A program made the position numbers and the translations under genes. A DNA stretch of 42,579 nt from Smittium mucronatum (Eukaryota > Kickxellomycota > Harpellomycetes > Harpellales > Legeriomycetaceae). The notes under the pieces were generated by a model, which was not told the DNA's origin, ran no database searches, and worked only from the letters and a program-made list of their open reading frames with translations. The stretch spans positions 1-42,579 of the forward strand of contig LSSL01004332.1 of NCBI GenBank assembly GCA_001953115.1, given 5' to 3'. Position 1 is the first letter of the stretch, and the number at the start of each line of letters is the position of its first letter. Shown here piece after piece: positions 12,000 through 25,838 of the stretch.

Positions 12000-12650
12000 T
12001 TTATTTATTAATAACTATTAATTTTACAATAATATATAATTTTCTGGTATTTTGTTGACTTTAGGTGGAAATAGTTAAATATGTGTTTGATGGCTTAGTT
12101 TTTTTAGTGGTATCTCCTAAAGTAGGTGTATAATTCAATAATTTTAGACTAATAGTTCGTTTTATTTTTTCAGTTTTATTAGTGTTAATTGTATGAATTT
12201 TTATTACTGGTTGGCCTTATTAGTATATATTGGCGATAAATAGTCCACCTTGGCACCTTTATTAAATACAAGAATTTTTGATATTATTAGTTGAAGTTAT
12301 GGGCGTATTTTATTAAATCGTTGTGAAAAAAAGTTGATTTAATTGATTATATTATTTTTTTGGTATTATTTTTTGATTTAGTGGATTTTTTAAACTTTTA
12401 AAACGAGTTTATCATAAAAAATCGGTGCAAGTTTCTGATGTTTTTTTTACAAGACTTATATTTTATTTTTGAAATTTTTATTTATTGTTTTTCCGTAATA
12501 ATTTCTTGTTTTTTTTCTGGTTAATTTTTTTACTTGTGGTTTTCAATTTTTTTTATTAGTTGTATTTACTGCCTCATTTTTATTTTTGACATTTTTTTAG
12601 TTTATTTTTAGTAAACTTAAAGCTATTATTTATTAAATATTTATTGTATT
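12000..12650. other. C-depleted, T/G-rich stretch without open frame
   Basis: On the plus strand G clearly outnumbers C over several hundred bases (for example 12061-12120 and 12181-12240), against a background where both are scarce. No reading frame survives. Strand-asymmetric C loss can be left by decayed repeats, but no element is recognisable. Confidence 0.4.
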
Positions 12651-15600
12651 AAAAATATAAAATTGAATTATTATTATTTTTTTAATTTAAAAATTTACTT
12701 CTATTTATACTTGTGATTTTAAATTATATCTAAAAGAAATAATGGAATCTTTTTTCGGTATATCTTTAAAATTATATCTGTTATGATATAAATATATACT
12801 AGATTAATTAGGCTCTTTCAGTAAATAAAAAGAATTTAAATCCATTACAATATAAACAACTTCAAATAATTTCATTAAAGATAGTAATCCAAGTTATTGC
12901 AAAAAAATATCTTATTATTGTAAACTAAATTATTTTTTTTGAACGTTATAATCTATCTTATAAAAACAATAAATTTATATAGAGCGCCAATTATTTTAAA
13001 AAAATAAAATTTTATTGTTGAAAAATAAATTTGATCAATATTTATAAATCTTTAAATTTTTTTATTCCAACTAATTGATTAAAATGAAATGAAATAAACT
13101 TAGGAATGAAAAAAATAAAATATAGTGTTATCATAGAAATACTCACCCTGTATTCTGCTTTAATTTCCAAAAAAATATTTTAAATCAATTATAATTAGAT
13201 CGAATAAATAAATACACAGCTCACTTATAAAAATTTTTGAATCTTTTTTTAAAAAAAAAAGGATTATAAAACAAAATTATAGGATTTTAATATAATATCT
13301 ACACTTATTGTTTTCATTATTTGATCTAATATCCCAAAAAAATAAGATAAATTTAAAGTCGATATTATTTTTTTTAAGCTTAGAAACTAGTTTACCTATC
13401 TCTTAATTTATAAAATGTGGTTTTTTTTTGAATTTTTTCCAGAAATCGACATTTGGTTAATGAATCGCAGTTAAGATTCCTCTTTAATTAATAATAAAAA
13501 AAAATTAGATGAGAAACTGTTTCTGAAGCTGGAGCCTATTTTTAAATTATTACTACTAGTTTTATTATAAAAAATTAATAAAAATTATTTTATATCCAAT
13601 GATAACTCGCTGATAATAAAAAAAAAATTGCTCAAAATTCTATTTTTTTTTTTAAAATAAAAATAAGAAATTAAAATTCCTAATATTTATTAATCAGATA
13701 AGTTGAAAAGTTAAAATAAAAAATAAAATTCTATAAATTCAAAGGATGAATGATAATATTTATCTTTATTATTATAAAGAAAATCATATGTATGTGGATT
13801 TTTTTCGAGATCTGTATACATATTTCTGTGCAGAGTGATGAGTTAGGGAATGCTTCCGGAAGACCCTGAGTCATTTGATAACTTAAAAGGCATATTTAAT
13901 TAACATCTGTGGTCATCGTTACTATTATCTTTCGATTTATGCGAATTCGCTGAAACACTTTTGGTATTAGTTTGAATATCTAATTATGCTAATTTAAAAA
14001 ATAGATTTATTTTGTGTTTATGTTTTGTTCTATTTTTTTCGTTTCCGTTTCCGTTTCTTTTTCTTTTTATTATTTTTATTATTTTTTTTTGGGAGAGTTT
14101 TTTTCTGTGTACTGTCTGTGTTATAAAATAGATGAAGCGATGTTATTAAAGATCTTGAATTAATATTTAAAAAATTGATACATCATAAAAACTAGTTTGA
14201 ATTTACTCCAGGCATAAAGAGAGAGAAAGTAAAGAAAAAAATGTGTGGATTTTTTCTTGTTTTTTTAATTTAATAATGATGAAAAAATGTAAAAACTCTG
14301 ATTTTTTTGGTCATACTCAAAACCTCTCACCAATCCAACCATCCTTTTTGGCTGTATTTAAACCAATCATCAAAGCTCTGCTGTAGTATAATGCAATACT
14401 ATTTGCACTTACTAACCATTTCTGTTTTTTTAGTAATTTTTTACATTAAAATATTTATCTTTTATATATACTCTTTGAATTTTTAATGATTCTGTCAGTT
14501 TGGATTTAAATTTTTATGGTTATTTACTATAATTCAGCAGTTCAAATACGGATTTAACTTCAATTTTTTAGTGGAACTTATAAATTTAAACGAAAAACAG
14601 TATCCATTATTTTTCAAAGATACTTTTATCAAAAATATATAATAAACTGAAAAAATAAAAACTATAATTTTTAGACCGAAAAAATGGAATAAGCGTATTT
14701 ATTAATTATATTATTATATATTTTAAAAAAAATAAAAAAATTCCATAGTTTGGTTTTTTGTTTTAGCTAATTAAATTATGATTAGATATTTTTGTTTTAA
14801 CTTGTGCATTTTTTCTAAAATTCACAATAATTTAATACTTGATTTCTATTGAAGCAGTTTTTTTATTTTTTTTATTTTTTTAATATATATGGAAGAGAGA
14901 GGCGTGATTTAAATTAAATATTTTTAATAATATCTATTAAAAATGCAAACAAGAACTCACAATTCTCACATTTCATAATTTTAAAATTTTCTCAAATTCG
15001 ATAATTAGTAATAAAAAAATAATAATTAAATATTAAATATATTACTGGTAATATTGTAAAACTTGACAAAATATAACTGATAAGGGAAATAAATCGGTAG
15101 ATAGTTAAAAATTATTTTGAAATCAAATAAATAACCAGTATAATCAATAGTATATAAAACACAATTATTTTTTAGCTTTAATTAATAATTTCACTTTTTT
15201 TAGCAAAATAAACGATGAACTGAATAATTTTGGGAAAATTAAGGCTCAAAATTATACCTATCTTCAAAAAAAATATCGTTTAATAACCTTTAAAATTTTA
15301 ATAACATATTCATGGCACACATATTTTTTTTAAAAAAAATTAAATGAAAATCATTATGACTAATACACTTAGGTTGAATTTTGAAAATTATCTATTTTTA
15401 AAACGCAAAAAAAGTGTACTATAAACGTTAACTAAAAAATTTTACGAGTCAGTTTGCATAGATTATAGTTTTTTTTCTGATCATCTTCTAAAATGAATAA
15501 TCAAATCAAGCAAAGAATTAGCGATATCAAAAAAAAAAACAAGAAATTTTTTTCATAATTTTTTAATTTTTTTCTAAATGAGCTTATTTCCAAACTGAAA

Positions 15601-16190
15601 ATGCTGTAAAAATTTTATTTTGAAAAAATTAGGAAATCTTAAAAAAAGTATTCAAACATAAACCATCTTACTTTTTTCTATAAACTATACTTGAAATATC
15701 ATTATAAATATAAAAGAGCTGAAGGGCTTCTATTTAATAATCAATATAATAGGATTCAAAAAATTTGATATATTCATAAAAAAATATTAATCATTAAAAT
15801 AAGTTTATAATTTTATTATATCAATTTATAAATCTTAATTCTTTTTTATAGAATTGAAAGAAAAAAATCGATCCATAAATACAATTTGACTTTTAGCTTA
15901 CATTTTCTAGAAATATAAAAAGATATAAAAGATTTTTTTAATTTCTTTATAAAGAAATTTATGAAAAACCAAGAAAAAAAACGTTATAATATTTATTTAA
16001 ACTAGAAAAATAAATTTTTTGAAGTTTTTATTGTTCTATTATAACCAAAATTAATTTTTTATTTGATTAAAAATTCGTCATATAACCATTAATAAATAAA
16101 TCAAACTTTTTTTAAAAGTTTAATTTATTTTAATTAAGATTATAAAAAAAAATTACGACGGTAAAAAAATTAAAATTATCAAAAAAAATA
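12651..16190. other. AT-rich gene-free stretch
   Basis: Nothing coding is visible. Less AT-rich patches at about 13825-13945 (around CTTCCGGAAG) and 14320-14420 carry no recognised feature. A short GTTTCC triplet tandem lies at about 14039-14057. Confidence 0.5.
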
Positions 16191-16199
16191 ATAAATAAA

Positions 16200-16900
16200 T
16201 AAATCATACATTTTAAGAGTGTATATAATATTTTTGATGAAACATAGGTTATTAATTTATAATTTTTAGAATTTATCATAAGCTTGATTTTTTTGTGTAA
16301 TTTTTATCATTTTTTGAAAATTCTGACAATAGAATGGGATAAAATATTTAATCATTTTATTTTTTTATTGGTTTTATGTATTTTGATAAATTATTAATAT
16401 GTGAGATTTTCTTTTTATAATTTTTTGATTCTTTTGGGAAATTTTTTGTATATTTTATTATTTTATGAATGGTGATTTTAATAAATGGTGTTATTTTTAA
16501 TTTTATATTGGTTTTTTGAATTATAGATTTAATTTTGGCTTATTCAAATTATTTGAGAGGTTTTTGGTAGTTTTTATAGATCTATATGGTTTCTGTAGTA
16601 AGCTATCAGATTTTAATATATTTTAAATGATCTTTAATAGAGTTAAATGGATTATATATATATGCTGTTTTTTGGAATATGAAAAGATTTTTTGTGTCAA
16701 GATATTCAAAGAAAAACATTATATGAAATAACGAAATTTCTTAATTTGCGATTATTTTAGGTTGTAAGTTACATTTGAATCTTTATATAACTTTTTGATT
16801 GAAAATTGTATGATTTTTTATCCAGTGAAATATCTTACAGCGGATTATTTTTTGTTTGGTTTTTGATATATCGGCTTTTATCGTCTATAGTTTTAAAAAT
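16200..16900. other. T/G-rich stretch with interrupted protein-like reading
   Basis: The plus strand is strongly T-rich with G above C. One frame gives stretches of 30-40 residues between stops that look less random than the surroundings, but they are dominated by Phe/Leu/Tyr/Ile and match no family I know. It is possibly an old transposon; no motif supports a call. Confidence 0.25.
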
Positions 16901-19900
16901 ATTTTAAGCAGTTTATTATCTTTGTATATATAATATTTTTTAAAAAATAAAACATAATAAAAATAACTTGATGTATTTTAAAAAGATATTTTATTTTATA
17001 TATTTATTAAATTTCCATAGCTAAATTATAGGTTATGTACAATTTTAGCTTTTTTCTGCTTTGTTTCCGAATAAGATACATACTATAAAAATAATTAATT
17101 TTTCCCTTTTTTGTTACATTTTAAATAAATTTTAACTTTTATTATATATTTTTTTAAATACCAACAATTTTATTGAATTTTAGAATTATTTTTATCTAAG
17201 AATTATTTGTTTTTTTTGGGGGCTATATTAACCAAATTTAAATATATTTTTTTTAAATAAGGATCTAATCGGCTTAAATCAATCTGTGATTTTATATTGA
17301 ACCCTCTTCAACTATTTTTTAGAATTGAAACTTTCAATATTGTTAAAAATATCTTTTTTAGCTTGTATGAATTCAGCTATACAAAATATCTCAAATATCT
17401 ACTATAATACCTAAAGTATAGTATCATAAAATTCTTTTAAAAAACATGACCATTCTGGTGTTATTTTTCAAATATTAGTTTTTAGTTTTTTTTGATATTG
17501 TCCGAAATTTTTTTTAAACTATATGAGTAATACATTTAATTTTACTTATTTTTATGACGCTTTTCTCAGATAATACTAAATCCTTATTTGATATGCATAT
17601 ACTTATAAAAAATGATAAAAAAAATCAAAAACAATTTATCATTTTACTCTTTTATATATGGTAATTTTTAAATGAAAAAAATCCTTGAATATAATTATAA
17701 TTATTAAATTATCTTACAGCTTTTTTTTCTGTTTAAATGTAAAATGGAAGATTTAACATATTCAAGTTAAAATTTTTGCACACCTTTATCTTGAAAATTT
17801 GATTTTTTTTCGTATTTTTAAATTTGGGATCAGTTTTTACTAATCTTTTTGAGCTAACATGACATAATTTACTTTTTATAAAAATGTGTTTTTCTCATAT
17901 AGAGTATTTTAAATTCGGGGGAAATTTTTCAATTAGGTATATACTCTTATATCACGTTTTTATCGATTTTTTCCATAAATTTTTACATGATAAAAAAATG
18001 ATAGGATGATATTTCTTTTTTTATACTGTAAATATAATATAAAATTTTTTTAGAGATAATCATGGGATTGGAATATTCTTTAATAACTTATTATCTCCAA
18101 GTATTATAATTTATTTGAAAACTTTGATTTTTTTCAAATTAAGTACTTATATATGTTCTCCTGGGATTTAAATTCTTTTTTTAGGATATTTAGAATAATT
18201 TCTGACAATATAATTATAAAAAATTGGAAAAGCGATGAAATGAGAGAGGGGGGGTAAAAAAATATGTGAAATATATTAAAATCTGAAAAAAAACTCTAGT
18301 GGTTTTTTTTAATCAATTTTGTAATATTTATTGATACTATTATGAAAAAATTTTTAAATAAATTTTTATAACATTAATTTTAGATATTTTGCTGAAATTT
18401 TTTTTTTATTTAATCAAGATTATTATTTGTTCAAAAATATATTTTTAAATTTTATTTGTGTAAATGGTTGTGAAAAAACTGATGCTCCCCATCTAAAAAT
18501 CATAAATATGACTTATTAAAAAATTAAAAAAAAATTTCTTTAAAATTAAGTAATAAATTTTTATTTCTATTGGTATTATATTTATTAAAAATCTAAAGTG
18601 GCGCATTTTTATTTTTTGATCATTTGTAACATTTATTTAATTTATTATCAAACCCATATCAAAGATTTTCTTAAAAGAGTTTCAGTAGAATATTTAATAA
18701 AAATCTTTATTAACTTTATTTAAATTTATACTGGATATGGATGTTTTAATAATTTTTTTTTATTTTTAAAATTATACCTCAACTTAAAAATGGTAGAGAT
18801 ATAGATTTATTGCATTTGATTTAGATACTATTTCCATTGCATTAACATAACTACTGCTCAATATAATGATAGTTTATTTCAAAATACATTTTAGATATCT
18901 GGGTTTAGTTTCGTATAATTTAGTAAGTCATTAATAAATTTTAGCTTTTGAAAATTTTTATAAACTCTATTTTTCATTTAATAGTGATTTAAATATTATT
19001 AAAGAGAATATATTTCTCTTAATTACACTTTGAAAATATTAATTAATTATTAAATTTTTTTGAGAAAAAGGTTAATTTTTTCAAGAATGAAATTTGGCTA
19101 TGGCGAAAAAAAATCAACAAAATTCTATTAGTATAATTTTATTTAAATTATTATAATGTTTTTTTTAGTTTAGCCAAAATAAAAATGTGAAATTATATTT
19201 AAAAGAAGCTAAAAAATCTATTAAATTAAATTAAACATTTCATAATAGAAATTTTACTAATGGAATAAAATTAAAATCAAAAAATTATAAGAATATAAAT
19301 TTAATGAAAATAGTTTGAAAAATTATAATCGCATATAAATTGATAATGACAATTTTTACAAAACTCTTAGATTTAAAAATAAAATATTGAATAAATGATT
19401 TTATTCCTTTTGTTAAATCGCATGTTGTTTTTTATTCAACAATTATGAAAAAAATACATAATGTATGGTCAATTTTCAAATAATATATTGATCGGAAATT
19501 TTTTTTATTTTTCATTTTAAATTAAATAATATTTAGAATATTAGTAAGTCATTTTATACCAAAATTATTAATGATCGAATTCAGTAAATAAATATTACAT
19601 TGCAATCTTTTAGATTAAAAAAACAAGATTTTTTTTTAGAAATTTTAAGAAATCTATTAGGAAAAAAGAACTTATTTAAGAAAAAAATAATGTAAACTAG
19701 TAGCCTCAAATCCATAGAAATATCTTTAAAATTTTTTTTAAAAAAAATATCAAATAGCAGCTAGAGCTTAAAAAAATTCATAGGCTCCCATAATATTTAA
19801 TTTATTTGTAAATTTCATACAAAATTTTATCACTAGTTTTTTTTGGATATTATATAAGAATATAAGCAATAATTAGACTTTTGGTTTTATAAAAATCTAA

Positions 19901-21450
19901 ATTATTTTGAAATTTTGATATTATGAGATTTTTCAATATTTTTTGATTTTGTTTCTAAATTTATTAAAGGATATAGTATGTACTTATTATAAATTGGAAT
20001 ATAATTTTAAACAATAAAAAAAATAATTTTACCTATTTCAATTTTACTAATAAATAATAGGTGTATTTTAAATAATCTAAATCCAAATTTTATTATGTTA
20101 TAAGCTTATATGAATAATTCGCATCCTGAAATATGAAATAAATATTTACAATTTCAAATCAAATTTTAGAGACAGAATAAAAAATATAACATCAACTTGT
20201 CTTATATTTCAGTCAAATCATCATAAAAATTAAAAGCTATAAAAGCTATTTTTTAGTGAGTATTATAGAAATATTAATATTGACGAATATTTAACTTTTA
20301 AATAATTTTTTTTCGCTTTTATCAAATAGACAATAAAATAACAGGCAGTTTTTTAATTTTTTTCTATTTTTTTTTAAGAATTATTTAAAAATAATATACA
20401 TAAAATAAAGTGCAATAAAAGTTTAAGTGATTGCAAATTAGTATTAAAATTAATATGGTATAGAGACAATGGTGGGAGATGCTTGTAATTTCTTTGAAAG
20501 TTATTTTTTCCACTTGGATTAATAGAAAACCAAAGAGTATTAATATTGTTCAAATTTCTCTTTTTTTTGTATTTTTAGCGTCTCTGATGATTTCTTATTT
20601 CAGGTTAATTTTTCACTTGAGGGAAATTCCTTCTCCGAGTAATTTTTTTTTTATAGTGCAGCTCCAATTTTTTCTCTATAAATGTTCCATATTTCTATGA
20701 AATAAATAATCTCTATATTGTTAAACTTGTATTTTAATGGCTCTAAACATTCAAACATTATTACTAGCATAATTATACTAAATAATACAGTATCTACTGT
20801 AAAAATCTCATTGATAAATTTGAAATCCGATTTCTAAAATTCATTAATTCTTCTAAAATTGAAATAAATCAGTAATAAATTTTCTATTTTTTTGATTTTC
20901 AGAGTATGAATTCCTGTGATTGATCAAAATGAAACCATTGAAAAGCCTTAATTTATCACCAGCTATTAGAACAAAATGAAAAATCAGATTTAATTGGCTC
21001 ATCATCATAGATTCAAATATATTTTATGAAATCCTATCCAGTTAAAATTTTGGCAAACTCTTTTTTTTTAAAAAATATACCTTCACTTAGACAGAACTGT
21101 TTATTTTTTTCTTTTTTTAGAGTTGAAATTTTTATTAAAAATTATAAAATCTCACTTTTTTATCGGTTTATATTTAATTTTGTGGTTATCTGCTATAAAG
21201 TTGAATTATTAAAAAAATAATTATAGAGCAATTTATTTTTCTGGACTTCAGTTATTTAAATAATATTTGCATGTTTCTAAAATCAGTTCTATATAATTTT
21301 CTTTTCTGTCATCTCAGACCAAATCACAGATAACTATAAATATACCGCAACATCTTGTATTTTTATTATGAAGCAAATAATAATATTTTTTGGAATTTGA
21401 ATACTGATAATTATTTTTTAGTTTTTTTATTACAAGATTTTTAATTTTTT
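16901..21450. other. AT-rich gene-free stretch
   Basis: No supported gene, RNA or repeat. ORFs at 20479-20700 and 21026-21220 (plus) are hydrophobic, low-complexity translations of T-rich DNA and are not considered genes. Confidence 0.5.
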
Positions 21451-21979
21451 TTAGATGGCAAATTTTAAATCCCAAAATAATCTACTTCATAATAAATATT
21501 CGATAATTTTATTGCCTCTCTCCGCTTTGGAGGAAACTTACTAATTTTTTTTATTTCGGTTTTTTGTTTCTATGTTTTCATTTATTTTTCGATAGCCTTA
21601 TACCTATTTGCTAGTTCTTATAAATTCTTAGCGCTGATACACTCCAAAATAGTTTATTTTTTATAATCAAGTCGTTGAAGCATTTAATAAAAAAAAGTTT
21701 TCGATCATGAATCAAAGCTTAACAGCTCAACTACTTCATTTTTTTATCCGATTAAATTGCGTCTACTTTTATTTTCGCTTATTTATTGTTAAAAATAAAA
21801 AATTAAATTTTTTCTTCACCAATTTCGTGAATCTTTTATAAAAGAAATTAATTGTGATGAGATTTATAATTTTGAGAGGAGTGAATTTTGTACCGATAGA
21901 AACCTCCCTTTGAGCGATATTTTTCTATTATTCCAACTTTTTGTTTTATTTTCAATGATTTATATAATATTTCTAGAGT

Positions 21980-22380
21980 TCCCTTTTTGATATGCCGTTG
22001 GTTTTAAAAAAAACTTTAAAATATTTAGAGCTTTCAATTTCTGTAATAAATTTGCTTATAAACAAGTCGTCACTAGGTCTCCATATTTTCACGTAAATTT
22101 TTTTATCCTCATTTATTTTTGAGTTTGAAGATAGAGAATGAAATTTCAGGGCTTAATTTATTTTTAATTTGTTATTTTGATTTTTTATTCTTATTAGTAA
22201 ATCATCTAAATAATCCAGTGATTTAAACTTTCCGTTGTTTAACGAGATTTTTTCTATTTCCTTGTTTAAATATAGTGTTAAATGTTAAATTTCTAAATTA
22301 AAAAACATCGGGAAAAATGAATTACCCTATTTGAGTCTCCTTTTAATTCATATTTGCAGACTTTATTCTACAGCTATTTT
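21980..22380 (-). pseudogene. LINE ORF2 reverse-transcriptase relic
   Basis: The minus strand gives KRRLK-stop-GNSFFPMFFNLEI, a decayed form of the RGLKQGDPLSPxLFNLYI block, followed 26 codons later by LNKEIEKISLNNG and then LDYLDDLLI, the YxDD catalytic motif of reverse transcriptases. About 55 codons on comes EIESSKYFKVFFKTNGI, matching the thumb-side FKYLGV segment. The changes Gly to Arg, Gln to stop and Asp to Asn are each explained by a single C:G to T:A transition. Confidence 0.75.
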
Positions 22381-23839
22381 AATTGAAGTTTTTTGAATTG
22401 AGTATATGTTGTTGATAATGTTAATAAATACTTGTACAAAGCATATTTTTACTAAAAATTTAACAAATAAACCCAGTTAACCCTTTCATAAGCCTCATTT
22501 CGGTATAGAATTAATAAGTATTCATTGGTACTATTTTTGTTCGCTTTTCTATTTTCAATTAAGAATTTATTAGATATTACATTATAAAAAATTTTTATTC
22601 TCTTAATTAAACCTAACTATTCTTATCTATCAGTTTCCCAATAAATATTTCGATTATTTTAGTGAGAATTCACGTATTTATATTTTCGTTTGAATTTAAA
22701 AAAGCTATAGGAATGCAATTTTTCAGATTTCTTAGAACTCCTTTTTTGTTTTAAATATAATTATCTAATTATCACTAAAATATTTAAATATTCCATTTCC
22801 TAAGCGTTACTATAATTTTCTCTATATTTTTGGTAATTTTTTTCCTATCAATTTTAAAAAATTTAAACAAAATACCATCTAAACCTGAAAATTCATTTTT
22901 TAGGTGAATATTTTATCAAAAATTTTGTCTCATAATACTTTGTATCTTTTTCAAGATCAGAAAATTCTGCTGCTGTTAATCTCTCTTTTTGCATGCTGTA
23001 ATATTATTTATTGGTTTTATGAAAGGGTAGCTCCATTTTCGAATATATTGAAATAGAATAAATGTCAAATTTCAAATCTTTACCTTATCAGATTTTACAT
23101 CACAATTTTGATAAATAGTGTGTTTTATTTTTTCCCTTTTTTTTTCGTTTCGAGCTATCCGAATTTATTTTTTTTGGAATTCCATTTTTCTTCCTCTCAG
23201 TTATGAAAAGATCTTAATATCGCTTCCTTTTTTATATCTTTCTTTATTTTAATTTTAATTTTTTCCATTGGAATTTAATTATTATTGTAATATCTTTTTA
23301 AACTTTCATCTTTTTTACAACAACTAAATATATTGTCTATATTTCTTTTTTTTTCCCAAAGAATTTTTTTATTTATTTATTTTTGAGTATAGTTTGTCAT
23401 AACTTAAATAATTTTTTTTAAATTTGATTTAATATCCTGTCAATCGATAAATTAATTACATTTAATGTTTGATTATTTGATTTTTTTAGTGATTAAATTA
23501 TTTTTATCCAGTAATTTTGCATTAATTTTCTAATTTTTTATTTTTTATACTTTATTTTTGGCGAGTGATTTATTTTAAATGCTATTAATTTTTTCTTTGG
23601 GAATTCAATTTAGAATGTTTGGGTTTTTTTGCATTTTTTGTGAATTTTTGTGGCACAAAAATTTGGTCAATTCTAGATTCTTACTTTACGAGAATTACTC
23701 TTAAGAAAAAATTACTTCATCGCTTTTTAATTTACTAATTGAACTTTTTAGTCCTAGAAGTGTTATTAATTTCTCTAAATATTCTCATTTTCTTATTAAA
23801 ATTATTTTTTCGACCACCTATCATGCTATTCATGCTGTT

Positions 23840-24300
23840 CATTTTTGAATATGTTAATGTCTCCCATTATAATTAGCACTTCAATTCTTTTTATTTATAT
23901 TATTCTACCTACAATAAATTCTATTAATAATATTTGGTTCTTTTATTTTTTTGGTAGATATAAATTTACTATTTATATGTATATATATTGTTCTCAAGTA
24001 GGGTGGTATTTTTATAACTTCAAATAAGATTTTTTTATTTTTAATTAACATTTGTTGCGATTAATTTTTTTTGTATTATATTTTGAACTTGATAATTTTT
24101 CATACCAATTATTAATATAAAAAGATGGCTAGATTTTTTTTATGTTTACTTCTTGTATAAAGATGATGTCAAATTCATTGAAGCTATAGGAGTTTGAAAA
24201 AATTATGGTCTTTTTTTTGTGCAGGATATTTCTTTCGCGTTGAAAGTTTAAATTTATATTCTATCGGTTTATTAAATTTTCATTCTTATTTTTGAGAATT
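23840..24300 (-). pseudogene. LINE ORF2 endonuclease-domain relic
   Basis: Two catalytic-site signatures of the exonuclease-endonuclease-phosphatase fold survive: FNEFDIIFIQEVN (Glu of the metal site) and VLIIMGDINIF (the GDxN motif). This domain nicks target DNA to prime reverse transcription. The region between them contains stops and frameshifts. An overlapping plus-strand ORF (23845-24027) is an antisense shadow. Confidence 0.65.
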
Positions 24301-24655
24301 TTTTTATTTTTTTTTTAAAAAAAAAAGGTTTAAAAATTATATCAGACTAATTTTTACTACATTGGATATTTTTTTAGTATCTCTTTTGATGTTTTATTTT
24401 TTTCTCCTGTATTTTTCTTAATTTTTGACCTTAGTGGGTCTGTAGCCTCTTTTCAAATTAATGTCTGGGATTTTAAGGCTTCACTAACGGTCATTATAAT
24501 TTCCTGATTAAATAAGTTTATTGATTTGTTTTTTAGAGATTTTTTTTTCTGCTGAATCTTTGTTTATAATAGACAATTTATCATTAGTTTTTTGTTTATT
24601 TTTATTTTTTACAGATTTTACATAAAATCTTTTTCCAATAAATTGGATTTCGAGA

Positions 24656-24960
24656 TTATAATTTCTGAAGAGCGCGCTGCAATTTTTCTATCAAATTTTT
24701 TAGATCTGGGCTATTTTTTTCAAAAAACAGCTTATCGCTAGCCATAAATATAAGGAAATCATTTCCAATATCTGTCTTTTTTGAAAGTGTTTCTCGAATA
24801 AATATTTTTCTGAAATTTTTGGAATCAAGGTTAGGTTGTTTTTTTTTTTGTTTTTGATGGGGGTTTTTTTTGAGATCTTCACATTGAAATTTCAAAATTA
24901 CAACATTTTTGCAGTATACACATGCTGGATGAGCTCTTTTTCAAAAAAATAAGTCTGTAA
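24656..24960 (-). pseudogene. LINE ORF1 C-terminal relic with zinc knuckle
   Basis: The minus frame reads KRAHPACVYCKNVV then ILKFQCEDLKKN and continues to a stop at 24656. The cysteines have exact CX2CX4(x)X4C spacing, with the expected His position now Ile, as in a mutated CCHC gag knuckle (C-VY-C-KNVV-I-LKFQ-C, about 24921-24881). Downstream is a Lys-rich tail (KKNPHQKQKKKQPN), common in LINE ORF1 products. ORF1 proteins bind the element's RNA. Further upstream (about 25540-25330) the same strand has partial ORFs such as LTLNEKINNIDEFYENLL that may be more of ORF1. Confidence 0.55.
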
Positions 24961-25170
24961 TCTTCATCACACCGATAAATTTTGTTATTAAATTTTATTT
25001 TTTTAGTTTCAAATCTAATTTAAATGCTTTTATGAGGAAATAAAAATATTTTTTTATATTTAAAAACAGTTATACCAAGCTCATTTTTTATTTTTGATAG
25101 TTTTTCTTATTCTTTCTTGGATAATTAAAATAATATAAGTCCGTAACATGATTGTATTTTAATTATTTAT

Positions 25171-25200
25171 ATTATTCGGTTTATTCGGTTTATTCAGTAG
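25171..25200 (+). repeat. Short tandem TTTATTCGG
   Basis: Three consecutive 9-bp units, the last with A for G (TTATTCAG). Confidence 0.7.
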
Positions 25201-25838
25201 TCACCAAAAACGCTATTTATTCTTTTTTATATACTAAATTGGTTTTTTTTTGCATTTCCCAAAACATTTTTGTTTTAAAAATTAAAAATTAAATTTTTTG
25301 TAGGATATTTGTTTTAAATCATATTTGGATTTCAATAATTAACATAATAAATTTTCATAAAATTCATCAATATTGTTAATTTTCTCGTTTAATGTAAGCA
25401 CTAAATAGGTTAGTTTTCGCATAAACATGCAATTTTTTTTTTTTTAGAATTGTTTTTCATTTTCATTTTTAATAGCGGCAAAGGAATGGGCTTCTTTTTT
25501 TAATTTAATAATATTAGGGAGTTTAGCTCTGTAATTGAGTGTATTTTTCCAGCATGAAATTTTTCTTTGTGGGCACTTTGGTTTGTGGAATCCATTTATA
25601 ACTTTCGTATTTATGTATCACTTTAAATAAATACTTTGTTTTTATTATTCATTTTTTTATAAAATAGTAGTTTTATTATTACTTATGTTATTTTATTTTT
25701 GGTTTTATAATCGTACAGATTTTTAATCTTATGAGCAACTTTTTTAATAAAATAATTTGTTTAAACCTTAAATATAATTTTTTTGTGAACCTATTATACA
25801 AAAAAACAACTGATTTTCAGTTACAGGTTTTTTTGTAG

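Larger units (their letters stand above)
21470..25540 (-). mobile_element. Decayed LINE (non-LTR retrotransposon)
   Basis: Read on the minus strand, the order of surviving motifs is that of a two-ORF LINE. An ORF1-like segment with a CCHC-type knuckle lies at about 25.5-24.65 kb, then APE-type endonuclease motifs (EFDIIFIQEVN near 24178-24143; LIIMGDINIF near 23880-23847), then reverse-transcriptase motifs (a decayed RGLKQGD-type block at 22345-22290, YLDD at 22212-22201, a KYLGV-like block at about 22040-21990). Motif order and spacing are right (about 110 codons from ExN to GDxN). Every domain is broken by stops and frameshifts, so it is inactive. The ends are approximate. Its low-coordinate end does not carry the tail shared by copies A-C, so it is probably a different or much older family. 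Confidence 0.75.

Noticed and set aside
16200..16900. Possible protein relic on the plus strand
   Set aside because: Longer inter-stop stretches than usual but no motif; T-rich composition alone can produce them.
20479..21220. Plus ORFs of 73 and 64 aa
   Set aside because: Hydrophobic low-complexity translations of T-rich DNA; no motif.
23845..24027. Plus ORF of 60 aa
   Set aside because: Antisense shadow of the LINE endonuclease relic.
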